Part shown: positions 26,304-33,591 of the stretch, piece by piece
Layout: each line of letters starts with the position of its first letter
Position numbering within the stretch: the stretch's first letter is position 1
DNA from: an uncultured Bacilli bacterium
Lineage (GTDB): Bacteria; Bacillota_I; Bacilli_A; RF39; UBA660
Length of the DNA: 40,952 bases
Direction: 5' to 3'
Assembly: GCA_910579455.1 (NCBI GenBank)
Contig: CAJTUT010000009.1
Coordinates: 1-40,952 of the forward strand
Notes under the pieces: generated by a model
The model's input: the letters and a program-made list of their open reading frames with translations, nothing else
The model's database searches: none
Told to the model about the DNA's origin: nothing
Made by a program: the position numbers and the translations under genes

Positions 26304-28406
26304 ATGAGAGAAGATATCTTGCAATTATTAAGAACAAGTGATGGTGCTTTATCTATTTATAATATACAAGATCAACTGCATTTAAAAACAGTAGAAGAAG
26401 TAAGAAATTTACAGAATGTATTAAAGAAACTAGAAGAAGAAGTTTTAATTTATCATTCGAAGAAGAATAAATATATGCTTTTAGAGAATAGCCATTTAAA
26501 AAAGGGGGTTATGCGTGTTAACAAAAAGGGGTTTGGATTTGTTGAAGTAGCAGGACTTGATGATGATATTTATATTAGTATTGATCATATGAATGGTGCA
26601 CTTCATGATGATATTGTATTAGTAGAAGTAGTTAGTAAGATGAATTTAGATCGGTTAGAGGGTAGAATTTTAAAAGTTATCAAGAGACAAGTGACTAGGT
26701 ATATTGGAGAAATTAATTTTATTAAAAATAAGGGAATTGTTAGTTTAGATGATCCAAGAGTTAAAATGGAAATTGAGGTAAAACCTGAGGATGCTTTAAA
26801 TGCAGTGAATGGACATAAGGTTGTTGTTGAGATTGTCAAAAAAATTAATCATCATAAATATAGAGGTAAAATTGTAGAAATTATTGGGCATAAAAATGAT
26901 CCGGGAGTGGATATTTTATCAATTATTCATAAATATAATATTGGTATTGATTTCTCTGATGATGTAAAAGAAGAGGTTTCTAAAATACCAATGGAGGTAG
27001 AAGAAAAGGACCTAGAGGGAAGAAGAGATTTAAGAGAAGAAGAAATTTTCACAATTGATGGAGATGACACAAAAGATATTGATGATGCGATATCAATTAA
27101 GTTACTATCTAACGGTCATTATCGATTAGGAGTTCACATTGCAGATGTTTCTTATTATGTTAAGGAGGGAACTGCTCTTGATAACGATGCTATGGAACGT
27201 GGAACTAGTGTTTATTTGGTTGATCGTGTGATCCCTATGTTGCCTCATGAATTATCGAATGGGATTTGCTCCTTGAATCCTAATGTGGATCGTCTTGCTA
27301 TTTCTTGTATTATGGAATTTGATAGTAATGGAAAACAGATTGAGTATGATATTTTTCCAAGCATAATAAGATCCCGAATTCAAATGACTTATAAGAATGT
27401 TAATAGGATTTTAGAGAATGGAGAAACTCCAGATGGGTATGAAGAATATGTAGAGAGTTTAAGGAAGATGGAGGCTCTAGCTAATATCTTAAGAAAGATG
27501 AAAGAGAAACGTGGATATATTGATTTTTTAGTGGATGAGGCAAAAATATTAGTTGATGAGGATTGTGTTCCAACTGATATTATTAAAAGAGATCGAGGTG
27601 TGGGAGAGCTGTTAATAGAAGATTTTATGATTGCGGCCAACGAATGTGTTGCAACTCATATCTATTTTATGAATTTACCTTTTATTTATCGTATTCATGA
27701 AAAACCAAAAGAAGAAAAAATAAGAAGCTATTTATCTTTTATTGGAACCCTTGGCTATCAAATACCTGGAGATATTAAGGACTTTAAACCAAAGGCAATG
27801 CAGAGACTTGTTCAATTTCTAGAGGATAAAAAGGAGTTTAAGATATTATCTAGTCTTCTTTTAAGAAGTATGCAAAAGGCAATTTATAAGGAAGAAAACT
27901 TAGGTCATTATGGTCTAGCCAGTCAGTGTTATACTCATTTTACTTCTCCTATTAGAAGATATCCAGATACTACGGTTCATAGATTACTTAGAACTTATTT
28001 ATTTGATAAAGATTTGAGTCAAAAGACATTAAGGCATTGGGAGGAGAAGTTAGTGTATATTGCGGAGCACTCTTCTTCAAAAGAAAGGTCATCTATTGAA
28101 TGTGAAAGAGAAGTAGAAGATATGAAAATGGCAGAGTATATGGAGTCTCATATAGGAGAAGAATTTGGGGGAATGATTTCTTCTGTTACTAATTTTGGTA
28201 TGTTTGTTGAGTTAGAAAATTTAATAGAAGGTCTTGTTCCCATTCGTGATATGAATGATTTTTTCCATTATGATGAAGAAAGAATGACTTTAATAGGGGA
28301 AAGAAGTCATATGAAATATACAATAGGAGATCAAGTACTAGTAAAGGTTGTAAGAGCTAGTAAGGAAGAAAAGATTATTGATTTTGAGATTGTAAAAAAG
28401 TTGTAA
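26304..28406 (+). CDS. rnr: Ribonuclease R
   Basis: Processive 3'-5' exoribonuclease of the RNase II superfamily that degrades structured RNA, including defective mRNA released by trans-translation. 700 residues: N-terminal winged-helix (about 1-60), a cold-shock domain (about 65-130, KGFGFVEVAGLDDDIYIS), the RNB catalytic domain with GDDTKDIDDA at 253-262 carrying the Mg2+-binding aspartates, HFTSPIRRYPD, and a C-terminal S1 domain (about 620-698). It lacks the long basic tail of the E. coli enzyme. AAAGGAGGGTG precedes the ATG. smpB and ssrA follow, matching its role in tmRNA-linked decay. Confidence 0.95.
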   Translation: MREDILQLLRTSDGALSIYNIQDQLHLKTVEEVRNLQNVLKKLEEEVLIYHSKKNKYMLLENSHLKKGVMRVNKKGFGFVEVAGLDDDIYISIDHMNGALHDDIVLVEVVSKMNLDRLEGRILKVIKRQVTRYIGEINFIKNKGIVSLDDPRVKMEIEVKPEDALNAVNGHKVVVEIVKKINHHKYRGKIVEIIGHKNDPGVDILSIIHKYNIGIDFSDDVKEEVSKIPMEVEEKDLEGRRDLREEEIFTIDGDDTKDIDDAISIKLLSNGHYRLGVHIADVSYYVKEGTALDNDAMERGTSVYLVDRVIPMLPHELSNGICSLNPNVDRLAISCIMEFDSNGKQIEYDIFPSIIRSRIQMTYKNVNRILENGETPDGYEEYVESLRKMEALANILRKMKEKRGYIDFLVDEAKILVDEDCVPTDIIKRDRGVGELLIEDFMIAANECVATHIYFMNLPFIYRIHEKPKEEKIRSYLSFIGTLGYQIPGDIKDFKPKAMQRLVQFLEDKKEFKILSSLLLRSMQKAIYKEENLGHYGLASQCYTHFTSPIRRYPDTTVHRLLRTYLFDKDLSQKTLRHWEEKLVYIAEHSSSKERSSIECEREVEDMKMAEYMESHIGEEFGGMISSVTNFGMFVELENLIEGLVPIRDMNDFFHYDEERMTLIGERSHMKYTIGDQVLVKVVRASKEEKIIDFEIVKKL

Positions 28407-28436
28407 TATAAACAGAGTAAGCAGGGAGGTATATCA

Positions 28437-28877
28437 ATGGAAATATTAAATAGAAAAGCGAGACATGATTATTTTACTTTAAAAATATATGAGGCAGGAA
28501 TTGCGTTAACTGGAACTGAAATTAAATCAATAAGGCAAGGAGGCTGTAATATTAAGGATAGCTATGCAATTATTAGAAATGGAGAGGTCTTTCTAATTAA
28601 TATGCATATTTCACCTTATAAGGAAGGAAATATATTTAATCATGAGGAGACAAGAACTAGAAAGTTGTTACTTCATAAAAAAGAGATTAAAAAAATCATA
28701 GAAGAGATTGAAAAAAAAGGACTTACTTTAATTCCTTTAAAATTATATTTCAAAAACAATATTTTAAAAGTAGAATTGGGAGTTTGTCAGGGGAAACACA
28801 ACTATGATAAAAGAGAGACAATTAAGGAAAGAGATATGAAGCGGGCAGTAGAGAAACAATTGAAAAATCGTTATTAA
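28437..28877 (+). CDS. smpB: SsrA-binding protein SmpB
   Basis: 146-residue beta-barrel protein that binds the tRNA-like domain of tmRNA and fills the empty decoding site of stalled ribosomes. Conserved parts: NRKARHDYF, GIALTGTEIKSIRQG, SYAIIRNGEVFLINMHI, the LLLHKKEI helix, and GKHNYDKRETIKERD in the C-terminal tail that monitors the mRNA channel. GGGAGG stands 10 bases upstream of the start. It lies 30 bases after rnr, and its partner RNA begins 89 bases after its stop. Confidence 0.96.
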   Translation: MEILNRKARHDYFTLKIYEAGIALTGTEIKSIRQGGCNIKDSYAIIRNGEVFLINMHISPYKEGNIFNHEETRTRKLLLHKKEIKKIIEEIEKKGLTLIPLKLYFKNNILKVELGVCQGKHNYDKRETIKERDMKRAVEKQLKNRY

Positions 28878-28884
28878 ATTACAT

Positions 28885-28918
28885 AAAGTGTGGGTTATTC
28901 GCTTTTTTCTTTTTTTTA
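28885..28918 (+). terminator. Terminator of rnr-smpB
   Basis: AAAGTG (28885-28890) pairs with CGCTTT (28900-28905, one G-U), followed by two long T-tracts. Confidence 0.6.
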
Positions 28919-28948
28919 TACATGTTTGTTTTAAAATTGGAGATACTA

Positions 28949-28957
28949 TGGTATAAT
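28949..28957 (+). promoter_or_regulatory. Extended -10 promoter of ssrA
   Basis: TGGTATAAT is a perfect extended -10, ending 9 bases before the mature 5' end of tmRNA. Confidence 0.7.
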
Positions 28958-28966
28958 ATAACACAT

Positions 28967-29311
28967 GGGGCTGATATGGTTTCGACAGGAATATGAGAGC
29001 ATAGATGGCAAGTCGTAGGCTTACGACACAAGCAAAATTAAATATAACTGGAAACAGTAATACTCAATTAGCTTTTGCCTAATTTGTGCAGAAGCATCTT
29101 AGTACTTTTTATCTACGTAAAGTAAATAAGATTTAAATATAGTAGATTATATTTTAGTGACGTCTATAGCTAAAATGAATTCAATAGACTCGTTTACTAT
29201 TTTGGTCGTTAACTACTTGAATAGTAAGTTAAAATAATTAGTTAACTAAACTTGTAGAGGTTTATGTAGCTGTATTTTTGGACAGGAGTTCGATTCTCCT
29301 CAGCTCCACCA
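28967..29311 (+). ncRNA. ssrA: Transfer-messenger RNA (tmRNA)
   Basis: 345-nt one-piece tmRNA. The tRNA-like part is complete: 5' GGGGCTGATATGGTTTCGAC pairs with the 3' CAGCTCC, the T-arm is GGAGTTCGATTCTCC, and CCA (29309-29311) is encoded. The tag reading frame resumes at GCA 29032 and reads AKLNITGNSNTQLAFA, stop 29080-29082. The LAFA end differs from the LAA-type end of most bacteria and recalls Mollicutes tags. Pseudoknot-type complementarity follows the stop. The usual downstream terminator is missing at the 3' end; the next gene begins within 111 bases. Confidence 0.97.
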
Positions 29312-29421
29312 ATTGTGATTTCTATTCGATAATAGTCGAATTTATATAAAGATGTTTAATCTTAAATGAAAAATTAGTGATAATATAGTTTTTATAATTA
29401 TGATTGATGAGGTAGATATAT

Positions 29422-30300
29422 GTGGGAGAATTAGAGGAAATATTAAAAAAATACAATTTCTTTGATGGAAAAGAATATGAAATATTTGCTATTCAAGATT
29501 ATGGAAGAAAGTCAAAATTTAAATTAAAAATGGAAGGAAAATACTATACCTTAATTTTATCAGAAGAAAGAATAAAACCTTATGTTAATAAAATAGCGCT
29601 ATTAGGTGATGAATTTAAAAAGATTATAGGATTTCGGTACTTGTCAGATGATAATAAAGTTTTAATTTTGGATTACTTTGGTAATGGAAAAGGAATTGAT
29701 TTGGTAAAAATTGATAGTACCTTAGTAAATAATGATTATGAATTACAATTAAAGAATATTCTTGATTATTTTCATTCAATTAAACAAGATTATGTTGATT
29801 TTAGCATAAATAAATATAAAAACTGGAAAGATTACTATTTTTCAGAAATAAGTAACAAAATAATAGATATATATAAACAAAATCTTATTACGGATGATAT
29901 GAAAAAAACTTTATTAGAAAAATTGGAAGAATCTTCAAAAAGATATATCGATTTTCAAACAACGTTTATTCATGCAGATGTAACTCCACTAAATGTTTGT
30001 ATTAATAAAGAGGAAAATAGTTTATATTTAATAGATTATGATGATTTTAAAATTGGAGATCCCTTAATGGATATATCTAGAATTATTAATTGTAAAGATA
30101 TGTCCAAAGTATTCAAATTGCTTGTGGACAAATATTATTATCAATATGAAAATAATATAAACCATTTGTTTTATACTTTAAGGGTAAATATTAATTGGTA
30201 TAATCATATAATTGAGAAAAAGCAAGAAGCAATATATAATCTAAATAAGGCAAGAGAAGATATATTTTATGTAATTGAAAATATTATAAAACATACTTAA
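29422..30300 (+). CDS. APH/choline-kinase-like phosphotransferase
   Basis: 292-residue protein of the aminoglycoside phosphotransferase superfamily (PF01636 type). The catalytic loop is FIHADVTPLNV with Asp186 and Asn191 (family pattern H-x-D-x4-N), and LIDYDDFKIGDPLMD gives the metal-binding Asp205 and the GDP segment. The N-lobe (1-90) has a plausible nucleotide-binding beta-sheet, YTLILSEER, but no clear Gly loop. Substrate unknown: sugar, amine or antibiotic kinases all share these motifs. The GTG start has GAGGT 8 bases upstream; the overlapping ATG is followed at once by a stop. It sits alone behind tmRNA and its stop runs into a repeated 3' tail, so it looks like an inserted gene. Confidence 0.75.
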   Translation: MGELEEILKKYNFFDGKEYEIFAIQDYGRKSKFKLKMEGKYYTLILSEERIKPYVNKIALLGDEFKKIIGFRYLSDDNKVLILDYFGNGKGIDLVKIDSTLVNNDYELQLKNILDYFHSIKQDYVDFSINKYKNWKDYYFSEISNKIIDIYKQNLITDDMKKTLLEKLEESSKRYIDFQTTFIHADVTPLNVCINKEENSLYLIDYDDFKIGDPLMDISRIINCKDMSKVFKLLVDKYYYQYENNINHLFYTLRVNINWYNHIIEKKQEAIYNLNKAREDIFYVIENIIKHT

Positions 30301-30407
30301 TAAAATTATAATTTTATTATTAAGATAAAACCTCCGTTAAAGACAAAAAAGTTTGTTTTTGGCTCCGTCAGGTCCACCAAATTGATAGGAAACTCGAACT
30401 TTTCGAG
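30299..30407 (+). repeat. CCA-ending tail, copy 1
   Basis: Homologous to 40675-40783. Shared in order: an AT palindrome (ATAATTTTATTATTAA), a hairpin (AAAGACAAA/TTTGTTTTT), CGTCAGGTCCACCA (30366-30379), and a second hairpin (CTCGAA 30393-30398 with TTCGAG 30402-30407). TCAGGTCCACCA matches the tmRNA 3' end TCAGCTCCACCA in 11 of 12 bases. It begins at the stop of the kinase gene. Confidence 0.6.
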
Positions 30408-30415
30408 TATTAAGC

Positions 30416-30443
30416 AAAACGCACTTGATAAAAGCGTGTTTTT
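30416..30443 (+). terminator. Probable terminator
   Basis: ACGC and GCGT (30419-30422, 30434-30437) plus flanking A/T pairs, followed by GTTTTT. It may be the original ssrA terminator displaced by the inserted kinase gene. Confidence 0.45.
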
Positions 30444-30494
30444 ATGTTATTATGAATATGTCAAGGAAACTTGCATAAAATAAAAAAGGGAATG

Positions 30495-30580
30495 TTCAGT
30501 TTTAGCGAGTTGAATGTCTACCCAAATTAAATTTAGTTCGACATTTAATCTATGCGAAGATTAAGTGTCCTTTTTTTATA
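30495..30580 (+). promoter_or_regulatory. Structured leader ending in a terminator
   Basis: GGGAAT, TCAGTT, GAGT and GTCTACC form short blocks that also occur inverted near 33495-33533. In this copy a 10-bp terminator hairpin follows (ACATTTAATC/GATTAAGTGT, loop TATGCGAA, about 30543-30570, then seven T). AAGGAG and an ATG follow, which is the layout of a riboswitch or attenuator. I could not fit it to a known class; the CTACC and CTATG pieces recall purine riboswitches but the loop sequences are absent. Confidence 0.4.
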
Positions 30581-30610
30581 ACTACTATCATAATGATAAG
30601 GAGAAATAAA

Positions 30611-30685
30611 ATGATAGCAATGAGCTTAAGAACTTTTCTTTATAAAAGTTTAGTATATTTTAAGCAACTTCTTATTAATTTTTAA
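30611..30685 (+). CDS. Short ORF (24 aa) in the left repeat arm
   Basis: ATG with AAGGAG 8 bases upstream encodes MIAMSLRTFLYKSLVYFKQL and four more residues. The mirror position in the right arm (33401-33466, minus) has a similar ORF with its own strong ribosome binding site, and the two stops are one base apart in the mirror. It may be a leader peptide or the stub of a replaced gene. Confidence 0.35.
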   Translation: MIAMSLRTFLYKSLVYFKQLLINF

Positions 30686-30780
30686 ATGCTGTTATAGCCT
30701 TTATTTATAAGAGTTTATGACATTTCTATTTTTGAACAATATTCTCATATATTATTATAATTTTTTATATTTTCGCTTTC

Positions 30781-30805
30781 AAAAGTAGTAAATTAGTAGT
30801 AAAAA
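30781..30805 (+). repeat. AGTAGTAAA double motif, copy 1
   Basis: Contains AGTAGTAAATTAGTAGTAAA: two AGTAGTAAA units 11 bases apart, one helical turn. Other copies: 31955-31977 (same strand), 32108-32130 and 33282-33304 (opposite strand). Such spacing suits a protein binding site. Confidence 0.7.
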
Positions 30806-31045
30806 TTAAGAATTTTTAAAGTATTAATTTTAAATATTAAAAAAACTATGTAATGTCCATAGTATCGGAATATATCTTTATACGCGAGACTAGTGGCGCA
30901 GCCACTAAAGTTCTCGCCATAATAAGGATAGTATTACCCTTATTATGTAGCATGAAGCATGTAGCAAAAAATTAGTCTTTAAATATTAAATCATGATTTA
31001 TATTTTGTATAAAAAATGCATTTTTATAATTATTATATTTAACTT

Positions 31046-31834
31046 TTATTTCAATCGAGTACTTTCATTCTTCAAATAGAAATTACAAGTAGTATAATTT
31101 CTATCTAATGGTTCATCTGGATGAATCGGTTGCTTATATATTTCACTAAGTCCTTCAAAATCAAATGAAATATTTTCTTTACCAATGATTGAATATGCTG
31201 GAACATATCCGCTAGTAAGAGTAACTGGGTTTGTTGAATCATATAAAATCAAAGTACCATCTTTCATTTGAAATATATTAAATGCATGCTCTTCTTCTTT
31301 TCCTTCAGAACTCAATTTTCCAAATACTAAATAGCTCTTTATTCCACAAAACTCTGCTAAATTTTGTACTGCTGCACTTCTCTCTGAACATAATGCAGAA
31401 TTATTTTTATAGAAATCTGCTATTGATATTTGAGAATCATCTCTTTCTTGTAAGTAAACATTTACTCTAATATCCTGCTTGCCTTTAAAACCAAATGCTT
31501 CAATTATAAAGTCTTGTAATTCATGAAAAAATTGTAAAGGATTATTTAAATTTTTACCTTTAATAGATTTTATAAATTCTATATAAAGTGTTGCATCATT
31601 CATATAAAAAGGATCAACCATATAAGATGTAACAATAGGGCTATCTGAATTAATATAGCCTTCTGAAATTGTTCCTATCAAACGGCCATTATTGTTTTTA
31701 TCTATAGTTCTTTTTTCAGAATTATTTTCTAATTCTTCTAGTCTAGACATTACAAATTCTTTAATTTGTTCTTCATTTTCTAAAGAATTAATATAGGATA
31801 TTATATCTCTAAAAGAGTTTAAACTTTGACTCAT
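31046..31834 (-). CDS. Transglutaminase-like cysteine protein
   Basis: 262-residue protein with the ordered pattern of the transglutaminase-like (papain-fold) superfamily: Cys149 in NSALCSERSAAVQNLAEFCG, His183 in EEHAFNIF and Asp199 in LYDSTNP. The spacing and the HAF and DSTNP contexts match bacterial transglutaminase-core proteins, which act as proteases, deamidases or crosslinkers. Residues 1-50 are charged and helical; no signal peptide or membrane segment, so it is probably cytosolic. GCGGAGGC lies about 10 bases before the ATG. It forms the left half of a mirror-symmetric module pair and is transcribed outward, toward the left repeat arm, which supplies its terminator. Substrate unknown. 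Confidence 0.65.
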   Translation of the reverse strand: MSQSLNSFRDIISYINSLENEEQIKEFVMSRLEELENNSEKRTIDKNNNGRLIGTISEGYINSDSPIVTSYMVDPFYMNDATLYIEFIKSIKGKNLNNPLQFFHELQDFIIEAFGFKGKQDIRVNVYLQERDDSQISIADFYKNNSALCSERSAAVQNLAEFCGIKSYLVFGKLSSEGKEEEHAFNIFQMKDGTLILYDSTNPVTLTSGYVPAYSIIGKENISFDFEGLSEIYKQPIHPDEPLDRNYTTCNFYLKNESTRLK

Positions 31835-31954
31835 ATTTATGCCTCCGCCATTTATTCTAAATATATTTTACTATATTTCTTCTCTTATGTATAGTATTGG
31901 GTATATATTTTTTTTAATTCATTAGTAGGTATTGAGTTTCTGAAATATATTTCT

Positions 31955-31977
31955 AAAGTAGTAAATTAGTAGTAAAA
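31955..31977 (+). repeat. AGTAGTAAA double motif, copy 2
   Basis: Perfect copy of the 20-bp core, 121 bases upstream of the transglutaminase-like gene and 1173 bases from copy 1. Confidence 0.7.
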
Positions 31978-31984
31978 TATGTTC

Positions 31985-32100
31985 AAAATTTTATAGGTAT
32001 GCTTATAAATAGGATATTTCACATAATAACTAAATTTTTATAACAAAAACTGGGATTTCCATTTAAATACCTTTATTTTAAAGAGCATATATAAAATTTT
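31985..32100. repeat. Central inverted repeat between the divergent modules
   Basis: AAAATTTTATAGGTATGCT with GGATATTT (31985-32019) recurs inverted at 32065-32100 (AAATACC...AGCATATATAAAATTTT) with small indels. Together with the outer arms it makes the whole 2.9-kb segment mirror-symmetric. Nothing coding is seen here. Confidence 0.6.
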
Positions 32101-32107
32101 AGCGATG

Positions 32108-32130
32108 TTTTACTACTAATTTACTACTTT
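32108..32130 (-). repeat. AGTAGTAAA double motif, copy 3 (inverted)
   Basis: Perfect inverted copy, 93 bases upstream of the metallophosphoesterase gene. Confidence 0.7.
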
Positions 32131-32176
32131 TCGTTGCTTTTATATAAAATTAAAATGAGTTATTTATTAAAGATTA

Positions 32177-32185
32177 TGATATAAT
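32177..32185 (+). promoter_or_regulatory. Extended -10 promoter of the phosphoesterase gene
   Basis: TGATATAAT, 38 bases before the start codon; AAGGAG follows at 32209-32214. Confidence 0.6.
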
Positions 32186-32222
32186 TATCGATAGAATAAA
32201 ATATATATAAGGAGATTACTTT

Positions 32223-33059
32223 ATGAAAAAGATAGCAATTATTTCTGATATACATGGCAATTTAGAGTCATTAAAAGCAGTATTAGAAGATATAAAAGGA
32301 AGAAATGTAGATAAGATAATATGTCTTGGTGATATAATTGCAAAAGGAAGCAATCAACAACAATGTATTGAATTAATTAAAAATAATTGTGGTATTGTAT
32401 TACGAGGAAATTGCGACGAATATTTTACAAGTAATATAGATGTATCAAATAAACCTAAACAAGAAATTGATAGAATCAACTGGAATAAAAGTAAATTAAC
32501 ACAAGAAAATGTTGAGTATTTAAGTAAATTACCTTATTGTTTTGAATTTTATATGAGTGGAAGATTAGTTAGACTTTTTCATGCTACTCCTGAAAAAATA
32601 AATGATTTTGTTGGAAATATTGATAATATTGATAGATTATATAGGTTATTTTTACCTAGCAAAAATACTACTTCAAATCAAATTGCCGATATTGTAATTT
32701 ATGGACATATTCACACTCCATTTATACAAAGAATTTATAATAGAACTATAATAAATACTGGATCCGTTGGGAATTCAGTAGATGTGTTTAGGAATGATAA
32801 AAAAGATGGTAATGTAAAAAATACTACAGTTGCAAACTACTTGATTATTTCTGGTAATTATAATTCAAAAAATATAGATGAAAAAATATCATATGAATTG
32901 ATAAGTATTCCATATGATATTGATAAAGAATTAAAGTCTAATACAGACAATATCGAAATGTTATCGTATGAAGAAGAAATACGAAATGGTAAATATAGAG
33001 ATATGGAAAAAATATACAAGAGTTTTGAAGTTAGAGGTATTGATAAAAATAAAATTTGA
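32223..33059 (+). CDS. Calcineurin-like metallophosphoesterase
   Basis: 278-residue member of the Metallophos_2/YfcE-like group. All metal-ligand motifs are present: Asp9-x-His11 (SDIHGN), Gly-Asp37 (LGD), GNCDE at 62-66, His120 and GHIH at 161-164, followed by NTGSVGN, the usual closing motif. Substrates of this group include phosphodiesters, diadenosine tetraphosphate and nucleotides; the one here cannot be told. The C-terminal 60 residues are an extension of unclear role. Its stop TGA is followed at once by TAA. It forms the right half of the mirror-symmetric module pair, with the right repeat arm as its 3' region. Confidence 0.85.
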   Translation: MKKIAIISDIHGNLESLKAVLEDIKGRNVDKIICLGDIIAKGSNQQQCIELIKNNCGIVLRGNCDEYFTSNIDVSNKPKQEIDRINWNKSKLTQENVEYLSKLPYCFEFYMSGRLVRLFHATPEKINDFVGNIDNIDRLYRLFLPSKNTTSNQIADIVIYGHIHTPFIQRIYNRTIINTGSVGNSVDVFRNDKKDGNVKNTTVANYLIISGNYNSKNIDEKISYELISIPYDIDKELKSNTDNIEMLSYEEEIRNGKYRDMEKIYKSFEVRGIDKNKI

Positions 33060-33281
33060 TAAACAATAAGTATTCTTTTAAATTTTTGTAAATACTATCA
33101 ATAAAATTAGTTTGCTACATGCTTCATGCTACATAATAAGGGTAATACTATACCTTATTATTATGGCGAGGACTTTAGTGGCTACGCCACTAGTCTCGCC
33201 CATTAATGTATATCTCGATACTGTGGAATGTAGTACAGTATTTTTAATTTTAAAAATTGATACTTTCAAATTTCACTAGAT

Positions 33282-33304
33282 TTTTACTACTAATTTACTA
33301 CTTT
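33282..33304 (-). repeat. AGTAGTAAA double motif, copy 4 (inverted)
   Basis: Perfect inverted copy within the right arm, 1174 bases from copy 3, nearly the same distance as between copies 1 and 2. Confidence 0.7.
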
Positions 33305-33400
33305 TGAAAGTGAAAACATAAAGAATTATAACAATTTATAAAAATATCTTTCAAAAACCAAAATGCTGTAAGCACTTATAAATAAAGGCTATAACATCAT

Positions 33401-33466
33401 TTAAGAACTTATGAAGAGATACTCACAAAAATACAATGTTTTCAAAATAAAAGTCTTAGTTTTCAT
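33401..33466 (-). CDS. Short ORF (21 aa) in the right repeat arm
   Basis: GAGAGGAGG precedes ATG 33466, encoding MKTKTFILKTLYFCEYLFIS plus one residue. It is the mirror equivalent of the ORF at 30611-30685; DNA identity is visible around AAGACTTTT and TTCTTAAATG. Confidence 0.35.
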   Translation of the reverse strand: MKTKTFILKTLYFCEYLFISS

Positions 33467-33591
33467 TTTTATCAAACCTCCTCTCTACAAGAGATTCGGT
33501 AGACACTCAACAACTGATATTCCCTATAGAAATTATACTAAAATACTTATTATAATACAACTAGTTTTACTATATTTTGCCAATCTAATAA

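Larger units (their letters stand above)
30597..30967 (+). repeat. Left arm of a long inverted repeat
   Basis: Imperfect inverted partner of 33113-33485. From outside to inside it holds a Shine-Dalgarno and short ORF, a block TTATAGCCTTTATTTATAAG, the AGTAGTAAA double motif (30781-30805), a terminator hairpin for the inward gene, and about 90 nearly identical bases with a GC-rich hairpin (about 30883-30917), an AATAAGG/CCTTATT hairpin and GTAGCATGAAGCATGTAGC. The two arms are symmetric about 32042.5. Confidence 0.8.
33113..33485 (-). repeat. Right arm of the long inverted repeat
   Basis: Reverse complement is homologous to 30597-30967. Best block: 33113-33202, with the hairpins GCTACATGCTTCATGCTAC, ATAATAAGG/CCTTATTAT and GGCGA-GAC-TAGTGGC/GCCACTA-GTC-TCGCC. 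Then a terminator-like stem ATACTGT/ACAGTAT (about 33218-33241), where the left arm has ACTATG/CATAGT: a paired A-T to G-C change. Confidence 0.8.

Noticed and set aside
29312..29400. CRISPR or tandem repeats
   Set aside because: Only a short TTCGA hairpin is present; no repeat-spacer pattern was seen anywhere in the window.
30299..30407. Integron attC site
   Set aside because: The tail has hairpins and a GTTAAAG, but the RYYYAAC/GTTRRRY core sites are not both present and no integron integrase is seen.
30495..30570. Purine riboswitch
   Set aside because: CTACC and CTATG occur at roughly suitable distances, but the P2 stem is short and the conserved loop sequences for the loop-loop contact are missing.
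30597..33485. Ordinary insertion sequence
   Set aside because: No transposase frame exists between the arms; the two genes are a transglutaminase-like protein and a phosphoesterase, and no target duplication is clear.
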